Shown piece by piece: positions 10,409-18,115 of a stretch of DNA of 64,000 nucleotides (within the stretch, counting starts at the first letter, position 1; every line of letters starts with the position of its first letter). Source of the stretch: Nocardioides pinisoli. GTDB taxonomy: Bacteria; Actinomycetota; Actinomycetes; Propionibacteriales; Nocardioidaceae. The notes below the pieces were generated by a model. That model made no database searches. It was not told where the DNA came from and was given only the letters and a program-made list of their open reading frames with translations. Where the stretch lies: positions 248,001-312,000 of the forward strand of contig NZ_JANARS010000005.1 of NCBI RefSeq assembly GCF_024199985.1, given 5' to 3'. A program made the position numbers and the translations under genes.

Positions 10409-10800
10409 GGCGGCGCCACCTCGGCGACGGCGTGGCCCGACACCCGCACCGGCACCCCGGCACCGCCGAGCCCGAGCAGCCCGACGTCGGCCGTGACGAC
10501 GGCCTCGTAGCCCGGTGCGCCGCCGACCAGCGTCGGGCGCACGCTCACCGAGCGCACGAAGTCCTGCGAGAGGGCACCGCTGACGAGCTCCTGCACCTTC
10601 GCCCGGCCGGCCGGCGCCGACGAGCCGGCGACCGCGGCGTGACGGGCGCCCTCGGCCGCGGCGGAGGCGAGCGTGTTGCGCACGTGGAGGACCAGCGCGA
10701 GCTGGAGGATGCCGATGACCAGCGGCAGGAGGACGAGCAGCACGAGGACGAAGTCGACGACCGCTGCCCCGCGCTCGCTGGTGCGGGCGCGGCGAGCCAC
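10405..10800 (-). CDS. TadE-like pilus protein
   Basis: A 131-residue pseudopilin-like protein. SERGAAVVDFVLVLLVLLP is a short basic leader followed by a single hydrophobic helix, with Asp in place of the more usual Glu. The region RNTLASAAAEGARHAAVAG is typical of TadE N-terminal helices. The C-terminal part is a small beta-rich extracytoplasmic domain. It lies 7 bases after the pilin-like gene 10808–10993 and overlaps the next gene by four bases. Confidence 0.83.
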   Translation of the reverse strand: MARRARTSERGAAVVDFVLVLLVLLPLVIGILQLALVLHVRNTLASAAAEGARHAAVAGSSAPAGRAKVQELVSGALSQDFVRSVSVRPTLVGGAPGYEAVVTADVGLLGLGGAGVPVRVSGHAVAEVAPP

Positions 10801-10807
10801 GTCGGGC

Positions 10808-10993
10808 CTAGCCGCTGACCATCGCGAAGGCCCGCGCCAGCAGCGCGCGCAGCTCGTCGCTGACGAACGGGGTCAGAGCAGCGACCACGATGGCGGTCAT
10901 CAGCGTGACCATCACCCAGCCGGGCACGTCCCCGCGCTCGTCGCGCGGACGCGCGGCGAGGTGGAGGAGGAGTCCCGAGACGGACGGATGCAT
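10808..10993 (-). CDS. Flp-pilin-like small membrane protein
   Basis: A 61-residue product starting MHPSVSGLLLHLAARP, with a charged head (RDERGDVPG) followed by one hydrophobic helix (WVMVTLMTAIVVAALTPFV). Size, layout and position between tadC and tadE fit the structural pilin slot of actinobacterial tad operons. The classical G/XXXXEY Flp cleavage motif is not obvious, so the pilin assignment is partly from context. AAGGA lies 6 bases before the ATG, which supports the start; the frame remains open upstream to 11950 as a shadow. Confidence 0.72.
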   Translation of the reverse strand: MHPSVSGLLLHLAARPRDERGDVPGWVMVTLMTAIVVAALTPFVSDELRALLARAFAMVSG

Positions 10994-11025
10994 GGTGTGT
11001 CCTTTCGTTGGAGGCGTCAGGGGGG

Positions 11026-11964
11026 TCAAGGAGTGGTGAGCCGCAGGCCCAGCACCCCGGGGTAGAAGGCGAACAGGATCGTCACCGGCAGCACGAAGAA
11101 CACGACGGGCGCCATCATCGCGATCTCCTTGCGGGCAGCGGTCTCGATGAGCAGGCGTCGGCCGGCCTCCCGTACGTCGGCGGCCTGGGCGTGGAGCACG
11201 TCGGCCAGCGGGGTGCCGCGTTCCATGGCAACGGTGATGCCGGTGGCGAACCGGGCCACGATCGGCAGCCCGGTCGACCGGGCGAGCGACTCGAAGGCAG
11301 TGCCGACCGGCTCGCCCGTGCGGATCCGGGCGAGCACCTGCGCGAGGTCGTCGGAGAGCGCGCCGTTGCTGCGGCGTACGACCCGGTCGAGCGCCGACAC
11401 CGGGCTCTCGCCCGCCGCGACCGACAGCGCCAGCAGCTCGGCGACGGTGGGGAACTCGACGAGGACCTGCCGCTCGCGGTCCTTCACCTGGGTGCTGAGC
11501 CGGTTGTCGCGCAGGAACACGCCGCAGACGAAGCCGAGCAGGCAGAAGACCACGCCGGACCCGACGCTCCCCACACCGGCCAGCGCGCGCAGCAGCACGA
11601 CGGCGGCGGCCGCGGCGAAGCCGACGAGCCCCCAGACGACCTGCTCGATCCGGAAGTCCTGGACGGTGCGGTCGAGACCGGCACGCTGCAGCCGGCGCCG
11701 GACCGACGCGCTGCCGCCGAGCACCCGCTCGACCAGGTCGGCGGCCTGGCGCAGCAGCGGGCCGAAGATACCCGCGGCGGCCGAGGTGGGGGCGGAGATC
11801 GGACGCAGGACGGCGCCCTCGTCGAGGCGGGGCACGTCGCGCAGGTAGGGCAGGACGCGGACCGACAGCTGCGGTCGGCGCAGCACAGCGATCCGCAGGC
11901 CGACGAGGAACAGGCCCGCGCCGGCCACGCCGCCGAGCAGGGCGCCCCACACGGTGGTGCTCAC
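11026..11964 (-). CDS. tadC: Tad inner-membrane platform protein TadC
   Basis: TadC is one of two type II secretion F-domain platform proteins that anchor the pilus motor. The 312-residue product has an N-terminal membrane segment, two central helices (VVWGLVGFAAAAAVVLLRAL and GVVFCLLGFVCGVFL) and a T2SSF cytoplasmic domain (VEFPTVAELLALSVAAGESP, MERGTPLADVLHAQAADVRE). A last membrane segment (MMAPVVFFVLPVTILFAFYPG) ends the protein. The GTG start at 11964 overlaps the tadB stop as GTGA. Confidence 0.9.
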   Translation of the reverse strand: MSTTVWGALLGGVAGAGLFLVGLRIAVLRRPQLSVRVLPYLRDVPRLDEGAVLRPISAPTSAAAGIFGPLLRQAADLVERVLGGSASVRRRLQRAGLDRTVQDFRIEQVVWGLVGFAAAAAVVLLRALAGVGSVGSGVVFCLLGFVCGVFLRDNRLSTQVKDRERQVLVEFPTVAELLALSVAAGESPVSALDRVVRRSNGALSDDLAQVLARIRTGEPVGTAFESLARSTGLPIVARFATGITVAMERGTPLADVLHAQAADVREAGRRLLIETAARKEIAMMAPVVFFVLPVTILFAFYPGVLGLRLTTP

Positions 11965-12815
11965 GACAGGATCCGCTTCTCGGTCGGCAGTCGGCCGATC
12001 CGCATCATCGCCACGTAGGCCAGCACGCACACCCCGAACCCGATGCCGAGCACGAGCACGCCGCCGGGCGAGGCGTACTGGCGGATCGCGGTGGTCTGGA
12101 ACGACATCAGCAGCAGGACGATCCACGGCGCCGAGACGGCCAGGCGCGCGCCGTTGACCGTCCAGGCCTGCCGTGACTCGAGCTCGGAGCGCGTGCGCGC
12201 GTCGTCGCGCAGGAAGCCGGACAGGTTGCGCAGCAGGCGGCCCAGGTCACCGCCGCCGACCTCGCGCGCCAACCGCAGCCCCTCGATCACCCGGTCGCCG
12301 ACCGGGTCGGCCAGGCGGCCCTTGAGCCGGTCGAGGCACTCCCCGAACCGGCCGGTGACCTGGTAGTCGAGGGCGAACTGGGCGAAGTCGGCGCGCAGCG
12401 CCTCGGGGCCGTTGGTGCCCAGGGCGGCGACGGCGTCGGGGAGGGAGAGGCCGGCCCGCACCGCGCTCGCGAGGTTGTCGACCGCCTCGGGCCAGACCTC
12501 GGCGAAGTCGCGCAGCCGCCGGGCGGCGCGCTGGCGGAGGACGGCGATCGGGAGGTAGGCCGCCATCGCGGCGAACGCGACGGCCACCGGGACGGTCCGC
12601 GACACGGCCTGGACCAGCGCGAAGGCGACGGCGAAGAGCACGGCGCACAGCGACAGCACGCTCGCGGGCGTGACGTCGGACAGGCCGGCACGGCCGAGGA
12701 GCCGACCGAGCGCCGTCGAGGTCGGCGCCGTCGACCTCGGCTGACGCGGCAGCGCGAAGGCGGACCAGATCAGCAGCAGCCCGACGCCCACCCCGAGGCC
12801 GACGAGCGCGCCCAT
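11961..12815 (-). CDS. tadB: Tad inner-membrane platform protein TadB
   Basis: The second platform protein of the tad system, 284 residues. It starts MGALVGLGVGVGLLLIW, has a central membrane pair (ASVLSLCAVLFAVAFALV and VPVAVAFAAMAAYLPIAV), and the T2SSF domain WPEAVDNLASAVRAGLSLPD. A C-terminal membrane pair follows (APWIVLLLMSF, VLVLGIGFGVCVLAYVAMM). ATG 12815 overlaps the end of tadA as ATGA. Because tadA is split upstream by an 8.3-kb insertion, expression of tadB and the genes after it may be reduced in the integrated state. Confidence 0.9.
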   Translation of the reverse strand: MGALVGLGVGVGLLLIWSAFALPRQPRSTAPTSTALGRLLGRAGLSDVTPASVLSLCAVLFAVAFALVQAVSRTVPVAVAFAAMAAYLPIAVLRQRAARRLRDFAEVWPEAVDNLASAVRAGLSLPDAVAALGTNGPEALRADFAQFALDYQVTGRFGECLDRLKGRLADPVGDRVIEGLRLAREVGGGDLGRLLRNLSGFLRDDARTRSELESRQAWTVNGARLAVSAPWIVLLLMSFQTTAIRQYASPGGVLVLGIGFGVCVLAYVAMMRIGRLPTEKRILS

Positions 12816-13352
12816 CAGCGACCGACCTCCTCGGGCGCGAGCACCTGGTGGACGTCGATGCCGACCCGCTCGTAACGCTCGATGCGGGCAGGCACTCCCC
12901 CCGTGCGCCGCAGCTCGCCACCGTGCCGCACGAAGATGGGCTCGACCTCGATGACGTCGGCCTCCACCCGCCCCGGCACGGACACGATCTCGTTGACACG
13001 TCGTACGCCATCGGCGCCGAGGCCCAGGTGCACCACGAGGTCCACGCTGGTGGCCACCGTCGGCACCACGAAGCGCGCGGAGATGTTGTCGCCCGCGAGC
13101 AGCGGCAGGGTGCACATCTTCACCAGTGCCTCCCGCGCGCTGTTGGCGTGGAGGGTGCACATGCCGGGGAGACCGGAGTTGAGGGCGAGCAGCAGGTCGA
13201 GGCACTCAGCGGCGCGGACCTCACCGACGATGATGCGGCTCGGCCGCATCCGCAGCGCCTCCTTGACGAGGTCGCGCAGGACGATCTCGCCGGTCTGCTC
13301 GAGCCCCGCCTGCCGGGTCTGCATGGCGACCCAGTCGGGGTGCGAGAAGCGC
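12815..13352 (-). pseudogene. tadA: tadA 3′ fragment (pilus ATPase, cut by the element)
   Basis: This is the C-terminal 178 residues of the CpaF/TadA-type secretion ATPase. It begins RFSHPDWVAMQTRQ and carries the Walker B region MRPSRIIVGEVR, then LNSGLPGMCTLHANSAREAL and FVVPTVATSVDLVVHLG. No own start signal is plausible: the open frame upstream (to 13393) is element sequence. The missing N-terminal 243 codons with Walker A lie 8.3 kb away at 21670–22400. Joining 21670 to 13352 gives the codons for Glu-Leu-Arg-Phe in one frame and a 422-residue protein, the usual size for this family. The gene is intact in both parts apart from the insertion. Confidence 0.93.
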
Positions 13353-13370
13353 AGCACAAACAACGCAAAG
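13340..13370. other. Left attachment junction (attL)
   Basis: Host tadA sequence (GAGAAGCGC) meets element sequence (ACAAACAACGC) around AGC at 13353–13355. A weak dyad in the reconstructed element site (AACA and GC spaced alike on both arms) is centred between A and G, which suggests AG as the crossover dinucleotide. Confidence 0.8.
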
Positions 13371-13392
13371 ATGCAGACTAAGGAGCGCCCCA

Positions 13393-13680
13393 ATGCAGAC
13401 CCCCGAAACCGTGGCCCCCAGCGGCCCCACCATCACCGTTCGCGGTCACGAGTATCTCGTGGCCGAGGCTCGGTCCCTCGCGCTCGAGCTCCGAGTCGCG
13501 GCAGACTGCGTCGAGCTTGCCGACGCCGGCGCGCTGGACGTGCTCCGCGCGGCCGCGGATGTTGCAGGCACCAACCTCGTCGACCTAGCCAAGGCCGCTC
13601 ATGTTGGGAGCGATCCGGACTGCTGGACGAAGCACGACGCGCGACGTGTGGCCGTAGCGCTGGGCCAACGGCTCTTCTGA
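13393..13680 (+). CDS. Small element protein of unknown function (95 aa)
   Basis: Not recognised. The 95-residue, mostly helical product (MQTPETVAPSGPTITVRGHEY... to ...ARRVAVALGQRLF) has no membrane segment or clear motif. AAGGAG lies 7 bases before the ATG. It is the first element gene inside attL and points away from tadB. It is one of only two element genes on the plus strand. A hairpin after its stop (13691–13726) probably ends its transcript. Confidence 0.65.
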   Translation: MQTPETVAPSGPTITVRGHEYLVAEARSLALELRVAADCVELADAGALDVLRAAADVAGTNLVDLAKAAHVGSDPDCWTKHDARRVAVALGQRLF

Positions 13681-13690
13681 ACGGTTACCG

Positions 13691-13726
13691 CAGCCCGCCT
13701 TCGACCCGCCGGTCGGAAGCGGGCTG
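13691..13726. terminator. Hairpin between convergent element genes
   Basis: CAGCCCGC (13691–13698) and GCGGGCTG (13719–13726) form an 8-bp stem; the facing TTC and GAA extend it after a one-base bulge. It lies between the ends of the plus-strand gene 13393–13680 and the minus-strand gene 13762–14739, so it can serve both directions. Confidence 0.55.
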
Positions 13727-13761
13727 TGCGTTCTCGACCCTTCGCTTCCGACTCATTGATG

Positions 13762-14739
13762 TCAGTCCGGCAGCGCGTTGTGGATGGCGCTGCAGTGCGG
13801 GCATTTCGGCATGTCCTTGTGGTCTTGGCGTGGAACGAAGAACGAGCCGCACAGGGCCTTCACGCCCTCGCCCTCGACCATGCTCTCGACGAGCCTGCCG
13901 CGGTGGGCGAAGTGCGCCGTATCGCCGGGGTCGAACACACCTGGGGCCGCGCCTCTACCCATCGCGTCGTGGGCCGCATCGGCCTCTGCACCTTCGAGTA
14001 CGAGCGAATGAGTCGGCATGCCGGCCACGGGCAAGGAGCGCCAGGCCTGCTCTCGACCATCGATCGCGCTCAGGACGACGAGCTCGGACCACTGCACTAG
14101 GGGGAAGTGGGCATAGTCGAGGCACTCGACACTCACGACCACGTCGACGACCGTGACATCGTCGATGCTCTCTGTCGAGATGGCTAGGGTCACCCGGGCG
14201 ATGGCCAGATCCTCGATCGTCGGGTGGAGGATCTCGAAGCTCGACTCGCCGAGCTCTGCACCCCACAACTCCAGGGCGATACCTCTTGCATCCGCCTGGA
14301 TCGTGTAGGACCAGGCGTCCAGCCGCACGGCCCTCATCTCACGATCGAGCTGTTCCCGGTCTTCATCGGTCGGAAGGAACGCCGACGCCCCCTTGGCGGC
14401 GACCGTCGCCATGAACTCCTTGTAGAAGTCCGTGGCTTCACCCTCCCGGCGATACCCAGCCGCGCACAGCCATGCCTGTCCGGTGTCGGGGTCCTCCCAG
14501 ACCGCACCTCGCCAGCGCGCGCCGATCTTCACCTTCCACCAGACCGGATCTGAGAGTCCGGAGATGCTCTCGCGTGCCGTCTCTGCGTCACCGCTCGAGG
14601 CAGGGAAGTCAGCAGCTGCCTTCCTGATGATGGGGTGCGCGAACTCCGGCAAGGGCTTCTCGGGACGGCCCTGCACTGCAGCAGCGTGGTCGGAAGCGTC
14701 TTCCCAGTCGTTGGGCAGGTCATCCTTAAGGCACCGCAT
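13762..14739 (-). CDS. Element protein with C-terminal DUF3039-like zinc motif
   Basis: The N-terminal 240 residues match nothing I know. They contain a WWKVKIGARWRGAVWEDP segment, common in small domains of phage-encoded proteins, then a beta-rich region. The C-terminus (FAHRGRLVESMVEGEGVKALCG, then a CPHCSAIH knuckle) resembles DUF3039, an actinobacterial zinc-binding protein family. Two starts are possible: GTG 14781 (339 residues) or ATG 14739 (325 residues). I prefer 14739, because a perfect 15-bp inverted repeat at 14744–14798 covers the longer start and would otherwise lie inside the gene. The gene follows the HTH gene 14811–15206 on the same strand. Confidence 0.7.
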   Translation of the reverse strand: MRCLKDDLPNDWEDASDHAAAVQGRPEKPLPEFAHPIIRKAAADFPASSGDAETARESISGLSDPVWWKVKIGARWRGAVWEDPDTGQAWLCAAGYRREGEATDFYKEFMATVAAKGASAFLPTDEDREQLDREMRAVRLDAWSYTIQADARGIALELWGAELGESSFEILHPTIEDLAIARVTLAISTESIDDVTVVDVVVSVECLDYAHFPLVQWSELVVLSAIDGREQAWRSLPVAGMPTHSLVLEGAEADAAHDAMGRGAAPGVFDPGDTAHFAHRGRLVESMVEGEGVKALCGSFFVPRQDHKDMPKCPHCSAIHNALPD

Positions 14740-14743
14740 GGTG

Positions 14744-14798
14744 GGCCGTCCGTCCGAGTTCACTCGGTGAATGTTAATCACCGCTCGGACGGACGGCC
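14744..14798. repeat. Perfect 15-bp inverted repeat with nested palindrome
   Basis: The arm GGCCGTCCGTCCGAG (14744–14758) and its exact complement (14784–14798) are separated by 25 bases. These contain a second dyad, GGTGA and TCACC (14766–14770 and 14778–14782). It sits between the stop of the HTH gene 14811–15206 and the preferred start of the DUF3039-like gene. It could be a terminator, an attenuator or a protein-binding site. Confidence 0.75.
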
Positions 14799-14810
14799 GA
14801 CGAGACGCGC

Positions 14811-15206
14811 CTAGACGTGCAGCGAGTCCAAGGCGGCCTGACGTGCGTCACCGGACCGGGCGAGGCGCTCAGCTAGATCCTTGCTCGCGGCGTCTCGCTC
14901 GTTCAGAAGTGCCTTCACGTCGCCGAGCTTCAAGCGGCGGTCACGGCCAACCTGAACCCACGGGATGTCACCGGCATCCATCACCTTGTAGAGATGAACG
15001 CGCGAGATGCCCAAGAGCTTCGCCGCCTGCGCCGGGCTCACGAGGTCGGCCTCCTGGCCAACAATCACGTCGCTGCCGTGCCGGACTGCGGCTGCGACAG
15101 ATGCCAGGAAGAACGCGAGCTCCGAGTCAGGGTGCATCGCCTTGACGGTGTCCTCAAGGCGGCTCAGATCATCGTTGCGTACGGTCGATGCGTCGAGAGT
15201 CTTCAT
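14811..15206 (-). CDS. Excisionase-family HTH DNA-binding protein
   Basis: A 131-residue protein. After an N-terminal helical part it has a MerR/excisionase-like winged helix (about 54–102: LVSPAQAAKLLGISRVHLY, MDAGDIPWVQVGRDRRLK). AAAGGA lies 6 bases before the ATG. In serine-integrase elements such a protein may be the recombination directionality factor or a regulator. The dyad-rich region directly upstream (15263–15289) is a good candidate for its own operator. Related HTH proteins also occur as antitoxins, but no PIN or other toxin gene lies next to it. The exact role is open. Confidence 0.78.
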   Translation of the reverse strand: MKTLDASTVRNDDLSRLEDTVKAMHPDSELAFFLASVAAAVRHGSDVIVGQEADLVSPAQAAKLLGISRVHLYKVMDAGDIPWVQVGRDRRLKLGDVKALLNERDAASKDLAERLARSGDARQAALDSLHV

Positions 15207-15262
15207 GACGGTTCCTTTGAGAGTGGCGGGCCGTCGCTCCGGCCCGCGATTAAAACACCTGC

Positions 15263-15289
15263 GACATCTCTGTCACAGATGTCATGACA
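15263..15289. promoter_or_regulatory. Overlapping dyads, operator-like
   Basis: GACATCT (15263–15269) pairs with AGATGTC (15277–15283). Between and beside them lie CTGTCACAG (15270–15278) and the perfect palindrome TGTCATGACA (15280–15289). The region is AT-richer than its surroundings and lies about 60–120 bases upstream of the HTH gene 14811–15206. Confidence 0.55.
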
Positions 15290-15325
15290 GTAACGTCCGA
15301 CGCGCCAAATATCCAAAGTATTGAT

Positions 15326-15345
15326 GATGTGCAGTCCCGCACATC
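15326..15345. terminator. Hairpin downstream of the tandem-HTH gene
   Basis: GATGTGC (15326–15332) and GCACATC (15339–15345) form a 7-bp stem with a 6-base loop, 45 bases after the stop of the minus-strand gene 15391–15798. A moderately T-rich stretch (AATACTTTGG) follows on that strand. An operator is an alternative. Confidence 0.45.
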
Positions 15346-15390
15346 TTGACTCTCTCTATACCGGCCCCGGCTGAGATCTTGCCGGTCTCG

Positions 15391-15798
15391 TCAGGGCACG
15401 CTCCGCCGCTGAGTGGCATCCTTCGCCCTCATCATCAGCTCGAGCTGGTCGAGTCGGTACCAGCGGCGCCTGTCATGCATGGTCGACGGCACGCGCCCTC
15501 GGCGGGCGCGCGCGCCGAGCGCCACCACGGAGCACCCCAACAGTGCGGCGGCCGCCGGAGTCAGCAGCCACTCGTGATGCCGGTCCGGCGGCCGCGGGCT
15601 CGCCGGCGCCGATCGACTGCGCTCGCGCTCGACCGCCCGATGCGCTCGGGCCTGCGCGAGTTCGAGGACCGCAGCGCGTGCCAGCGAAGGCCGCGCTGTC
15701 CGTGGCGTCAGGTCGCCGCGTCGCACCAGCTTGGGAATCAGGCTGACGTGCACGCCAAGGAGTTTGGCTGCCTCCCGCTGCGTCACCCAGTCCGCCAT
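15391..15798 (-). CDS. Protein with two HTH (excisionase-like) domains
   Basis: A 135-residue protein with two copies of an HTH fold: WVTQREAAKLLGVHVSLIPK (about 4–23, followed by VRRGDLTPRTARP) and WLLTPAAAALLGCSVVALGA (about 76–95, followed by ARRGRVPSTMHDRRRWYRLD). A charged linker joins them. It is divergent from 15858–16412 across only 59 bases. Its ATG lacks a Shine–Dalgarno and has TAGCCT six bases upstream. Regulator of the divergent promoter or directionality factor are both reasonable guesses. Confidence 0.72.
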   Translation of the reverse strand: MADWVTQREAAKLLGVHVSLIPKLVRRGDLTPRTARPSLARAAVLELAQARAHRAVERERSRSAPASPRPPDRHHEWLLTPAAAALLGCSVVALGARARRGRVPSTMHDRRRWYRLDQLELMMRAKDATQRRSVP

Positions 15799-15804
15799 GC
15801 AGGG

Positions 15805-15851
15805 AGGCTAACGGCAGTGCCACCCCGGCGAAGTGCTGTGAACGTTAGGTT
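15805..15851. promoter_or_regulatory. Divergent leaderless promoters of two element genes
   Basis: On the minus strand TAGCCT (15810–15805) ends six bases before the ATG at 15798. On the plus strand TAGGTT (15846–15851) ends six bases before the ATG at 15858. Neither start has a Shine–Dalgarno. The two −10-like boxes are 35 bases apart, so the promoters must share DNA upstream of −10. Confidence 0.5.
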
Positions 15852-15857
15852 TCAACC

Positions 15858-16412
15858 ATGGATCTTGACTGGGACTGGCAACTCTTCCTCGAGTACCTCG
15901 ACGTGCTCGCGTGGCCGCTCGTCGTGGTGTTCATGGTCGTCATCTTCCGGGGCCGCCTCCACGAGCTCATGGGTCGCATCACCCAGGCCGAAGGGGCGGG
16001 GTTCAAGGCGCAGTTCACAGAAGCTCGCGCGAAGGCCGAGGTGCTCGAGTCCGCCCAAGACTCGGCTGTTGTTGGCGAACTACGCGGCGAGCTACCCGCC
16101 ATCACGGGCACCCTCGAAGGCACCTCAGAAGGACCGCCGGAGGCGCCGACCTCGGTTGCGACGAAGCGCCTGGGCACAACTCGTATGAAGGCTTTCGACT
16201 TCGGGGACCTCGTTGATGGGTTCCACCTGCTGGAGGCCTATGACGAGGTGGTGCTGGACCTCTCGCACATGAGGAGCGACATCTCTCGATCGGGCGCACA
16301 GATGTGGGGCCTCGGCGTGGAGATGGGATCGCGCGCTGGAATCAGCATGACCCAGGACGACGATCGCAAGTTGATGACCCTGAGCCACGCCAACCCATCT
16401 ATGACCTCTTGA
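15858..16412 (+). CDS. Element-encoded single-pass membrane protein
   Basis: Not recognised. The 184-residue product has one membrane helix near the N-terminus (about residues 13–31: LDVLAWPLVVVFMVVIFRG). A predicted cytoplasmic helical region (GRITQAEGAGFKAQFTEARA) and a polar linker rich in Glu, Pro and Thr follow. The C-terminal part starts near TTRMKAFDFGDLV. No enzyme motif is visible. It is the second plus-strand gene of the element and, with no virion partner nearby, could be a superinfection or host-interaction factor; that is speculation. The start follows a leaderless-type −10 box. Confidence 0.6.
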   Translation: MDLDWDWQLFLEYLDVLAWPLVVVFMVVIFRGRLHELMGRITQAEGAGFKAQFTEARAKAEVLESAQDSAVVGELRGELPAITGTLEGTSEGPPEAPTSVATKRLGTTRMKAFDFGDLVDGFHLLEAYDEVVLDLSHMRSDISRSGAQMWGLGVEMGSRAGISMTQDDDRKLMTLSHANPSMTS

Positions 16413-16423
16413 GCGATAGAGGT

Positions 16424-16458
16424 GGCCGGGGAGCGCGCGAACATCGCGATCCCCGGCC
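16424..16458. terminator. Bidirectional terminator-like hairpin
   Basis: GGCCGGGGA (16424–16432) and TCCCCGGCC (16450–16458) form a perfect 9-bp stem with a 17-base GC-rich loop. It lies between the convergent stops of 15858–16412 and the capsid gene 16518–17927. Confidence 0.65.
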
Positions 16459-16517
16459 GCTCTCCCGGCGGCCTCATGCGGCCCCAGACCCATCGGCCAC
16501 CGCCGAGAGAGGTCTAG

Positions 16518-17927
16518 CTACGCCGCCGAGGCGACGTCGAGCATCCGGAACGCGTTGGTGACCAGCACGTCCGAGCCGGTCCTGAACCAGAGGAACGCGC
16601 CCCTCTGGCCGGTCGGGCGGCCATTGGCGCCGAACAGGTGCGGGACCAGCTCGAGGGTGGTGCCGATCCGGTCGACGATGACGAACTGCTTCCAGTCGCC
16701 GTACGCCAGGATCATGTTCGACGTCGCACCCGAGGTGGTGACGGTCGAGTCCATGTTCGAGCACTCGTACAGCGGCCGGTTGAGCAACCGGCCGTCGTCG
16801 ACGGAGGCGAACACACGCGAGCCAGCCGCCGACTCGAACTGGCCGATCGTGTTGATGATCGGCAGCGACGCAACCCACGCGGCGTTGGCCTGGAACCGAG
16901 CGGGGAGCTGGTTCTGCAGGTTGTACACGTCGCCCCTGGCGAACGTGTCGTCCGCGGCCGCGTTGACCTCCGAGCTGGTGCCCGTCAGGGCCGTCACGAA
17001 GCCCTTGGGCTGGCCGGTGCCGGATCCGGTGGTGAACGCCGTCGCCTGCAGCTGGTCGGCTGCGTCGCGCAGGACCACGGACAGCTCCTCGGTGAAGCGG
17101 GCCGCGTCCATGCCGACCTCGAAGGAGTAGGGCACGAACACGTCACCGAAGTGCACCGGGATCGGCTGGTCGTCGATCGTCGGGGAGCCGTCGGCGGCCT
17201 GGGCGGCCTCGGCCTTCCACTCGGCGGTCGCACCGGCAGACGTGATGCCCGTCCAGCTCTCGGTCGCGGTCTGCACGACGCGGGCGACCTGGCGCAGAGG
17301 GTTGATGCTCCCTGCGTTGGTGAGGTTGATCGCGGGGTCGAGGGTCAGCGGCACCATGTAGCCGCCGTTGGCGTCAGTGAGGCTCATGGCGCGGAACTCG
17401 GACTGCACCTCCTCGACGCGCTGGTAGGCCGCGCGCTCCCGCTCGTCCCACATCATGTGGCCGCGCACCGGGTCCGCGCAGACCTTCGCGAACGCCGTCA
17501 GATACGCCGGCGAACCCGTCGCGACCGCCCACTTCGCAGCGAGCGACCGCTCGTGCTGGCGGCCGTGGTCGACCAGGTGCTGCGCCTTCTCCGCGGCGTG
17601 GTCGGCCAGCAGCCCCGAGCGGACCGCGGCGTCGATCGTGCGGGACGCCTCGTCACGGCCGCGCGAGGTACGGACGTCGTCGTCACCATGCGAGCCGGGC
17701 TCGACGCGGCCGCTGTCAGCGGCCGCGAGGACCTCGTCGTAGCCGTTCGCGCGAGCGATGCACTGCGACTCGAACTTCAGCTCGTCGAAGCGCTCCTCCT
17801 GCGAGCGCGTCATCTTGTCGTGGCCGAGGAGCCGCTCCAGCTCGTCGGCGATCGCGCGAACGCGCTCGTTGCGCTCGTTCACGCTGAGGCGGCGGGCCGC
17901 CTCCAGAGAGTCGATCTTGATGGTCAT
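16518..17927 (-). CDS. HK97-family major capsid protein
   Basis: The 469-residue product has the layout of phage HK97-type major capsid proteins. A charged helical N-terminal segment (about 1–100, resembling the scaffold/delta domain) is followed by the shell fold with NGGYMVPLTLDP, WKAEAAQAADGSPTIDD, FGDVFVPYSFEVGMD, TGSGTGQPKGFVTAL and GAFLWFRTGSDVLVTNAFRM. A strong AGGAGGA lies 6 bases before the ATG, and the ATG overlaps the previous stop as ATGA. No protease, portal or terminase gene accompanies it, so it probably forms particles only with help from another phage, or is a remnant kept for another use. Confidence 0.9.
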   Translation of the reverse strand: MTIKIDSLEAARRLSVNERNERVRAIADELERLLGHDKMTRSQEERFDELKFESQCIARANGYDEVLAAADSGRVEPGSHGDDDVRTSRGRDEASRTIDAAVRSGLLADHAAEKAQHLVDHGRQHERSLAAKWAVATGSPAYLTAFAKVCADPVRGHMMWDERERAAYQRVEEVQSEFRAMSLTDANGGYMVPLTLDPAINLTNAGSINPLRQVARVVQTATESWTGITSAGATAEWKAEAAQAADGSPTIDDQPIPVHFGDVFVPYSFEVGMDAARFTEELSVVLRDAADQLQATAFTTGSGTGQPKGFVTALTGTSSEVNAAADDTFARGDVYNLQNQLPARFQANAAWVASLPIINTIGQFESAAGSRVFASVDDGRLLNRPLYECSNMDSTVTTSGATSNMILAYGDWKQFVIVDRIGTTLELVPHLFGANGRPTGQRGAFLWFRTGSDVLVTNAFRMLDVASAA

Positions 17928-18115
17928 CGGGGGTCCTCCTGTGGGACGCGTCGAAACAGGGACGTGGGGTGAAGCCCGCTATCCGTGTCGAGGCGAGTCC
18001 CGCTGGACCGCGACGTCCCCACCGATGGGGCAGTCGTTCTCGACGGCTGCGAAGCCGTGCCGGCCACCCAGCTGGGCCAGACCGACACCACGATTGTGGC
18101 AGAGCCTTCGGACAT
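17924..18115 (-). CDS. Small element ORF of unknown function (63 aa)
   Basis: Not recognised. The evidence for it is the way it is chained to its neighbours: its ATG (18115) overlaps the stop of the upstream gene as TGATG, and its own stop overlaps the capsid ATG as ATGA. The product (MSEGSATIVVSVWPSWVAGT to VPQEDPR) is rich in Ser, Thr and Arg and shows no domain. It may matter mainly for coupling translation into the capsid gene. A competing 48-codon frame (17979–18125) exists but lacks a ribosome-binding site. Confidence 0.45.
   Translation of the reverse strand: MSEGSATIVVSVWPSWVAGTASQPSRTTAPSVGTSRSSGTRLDTDSGLHPTSLFRRVPQEDPR

Noticed and set aside
14811..15206. Toxin–antitoxin pair with the excisionase-like HTH protein as antitoxin
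   Set aside because: The adjacent genes show no PIN, RelE, MazF or other toxin motif; a directionality or regulatory role is simpler.
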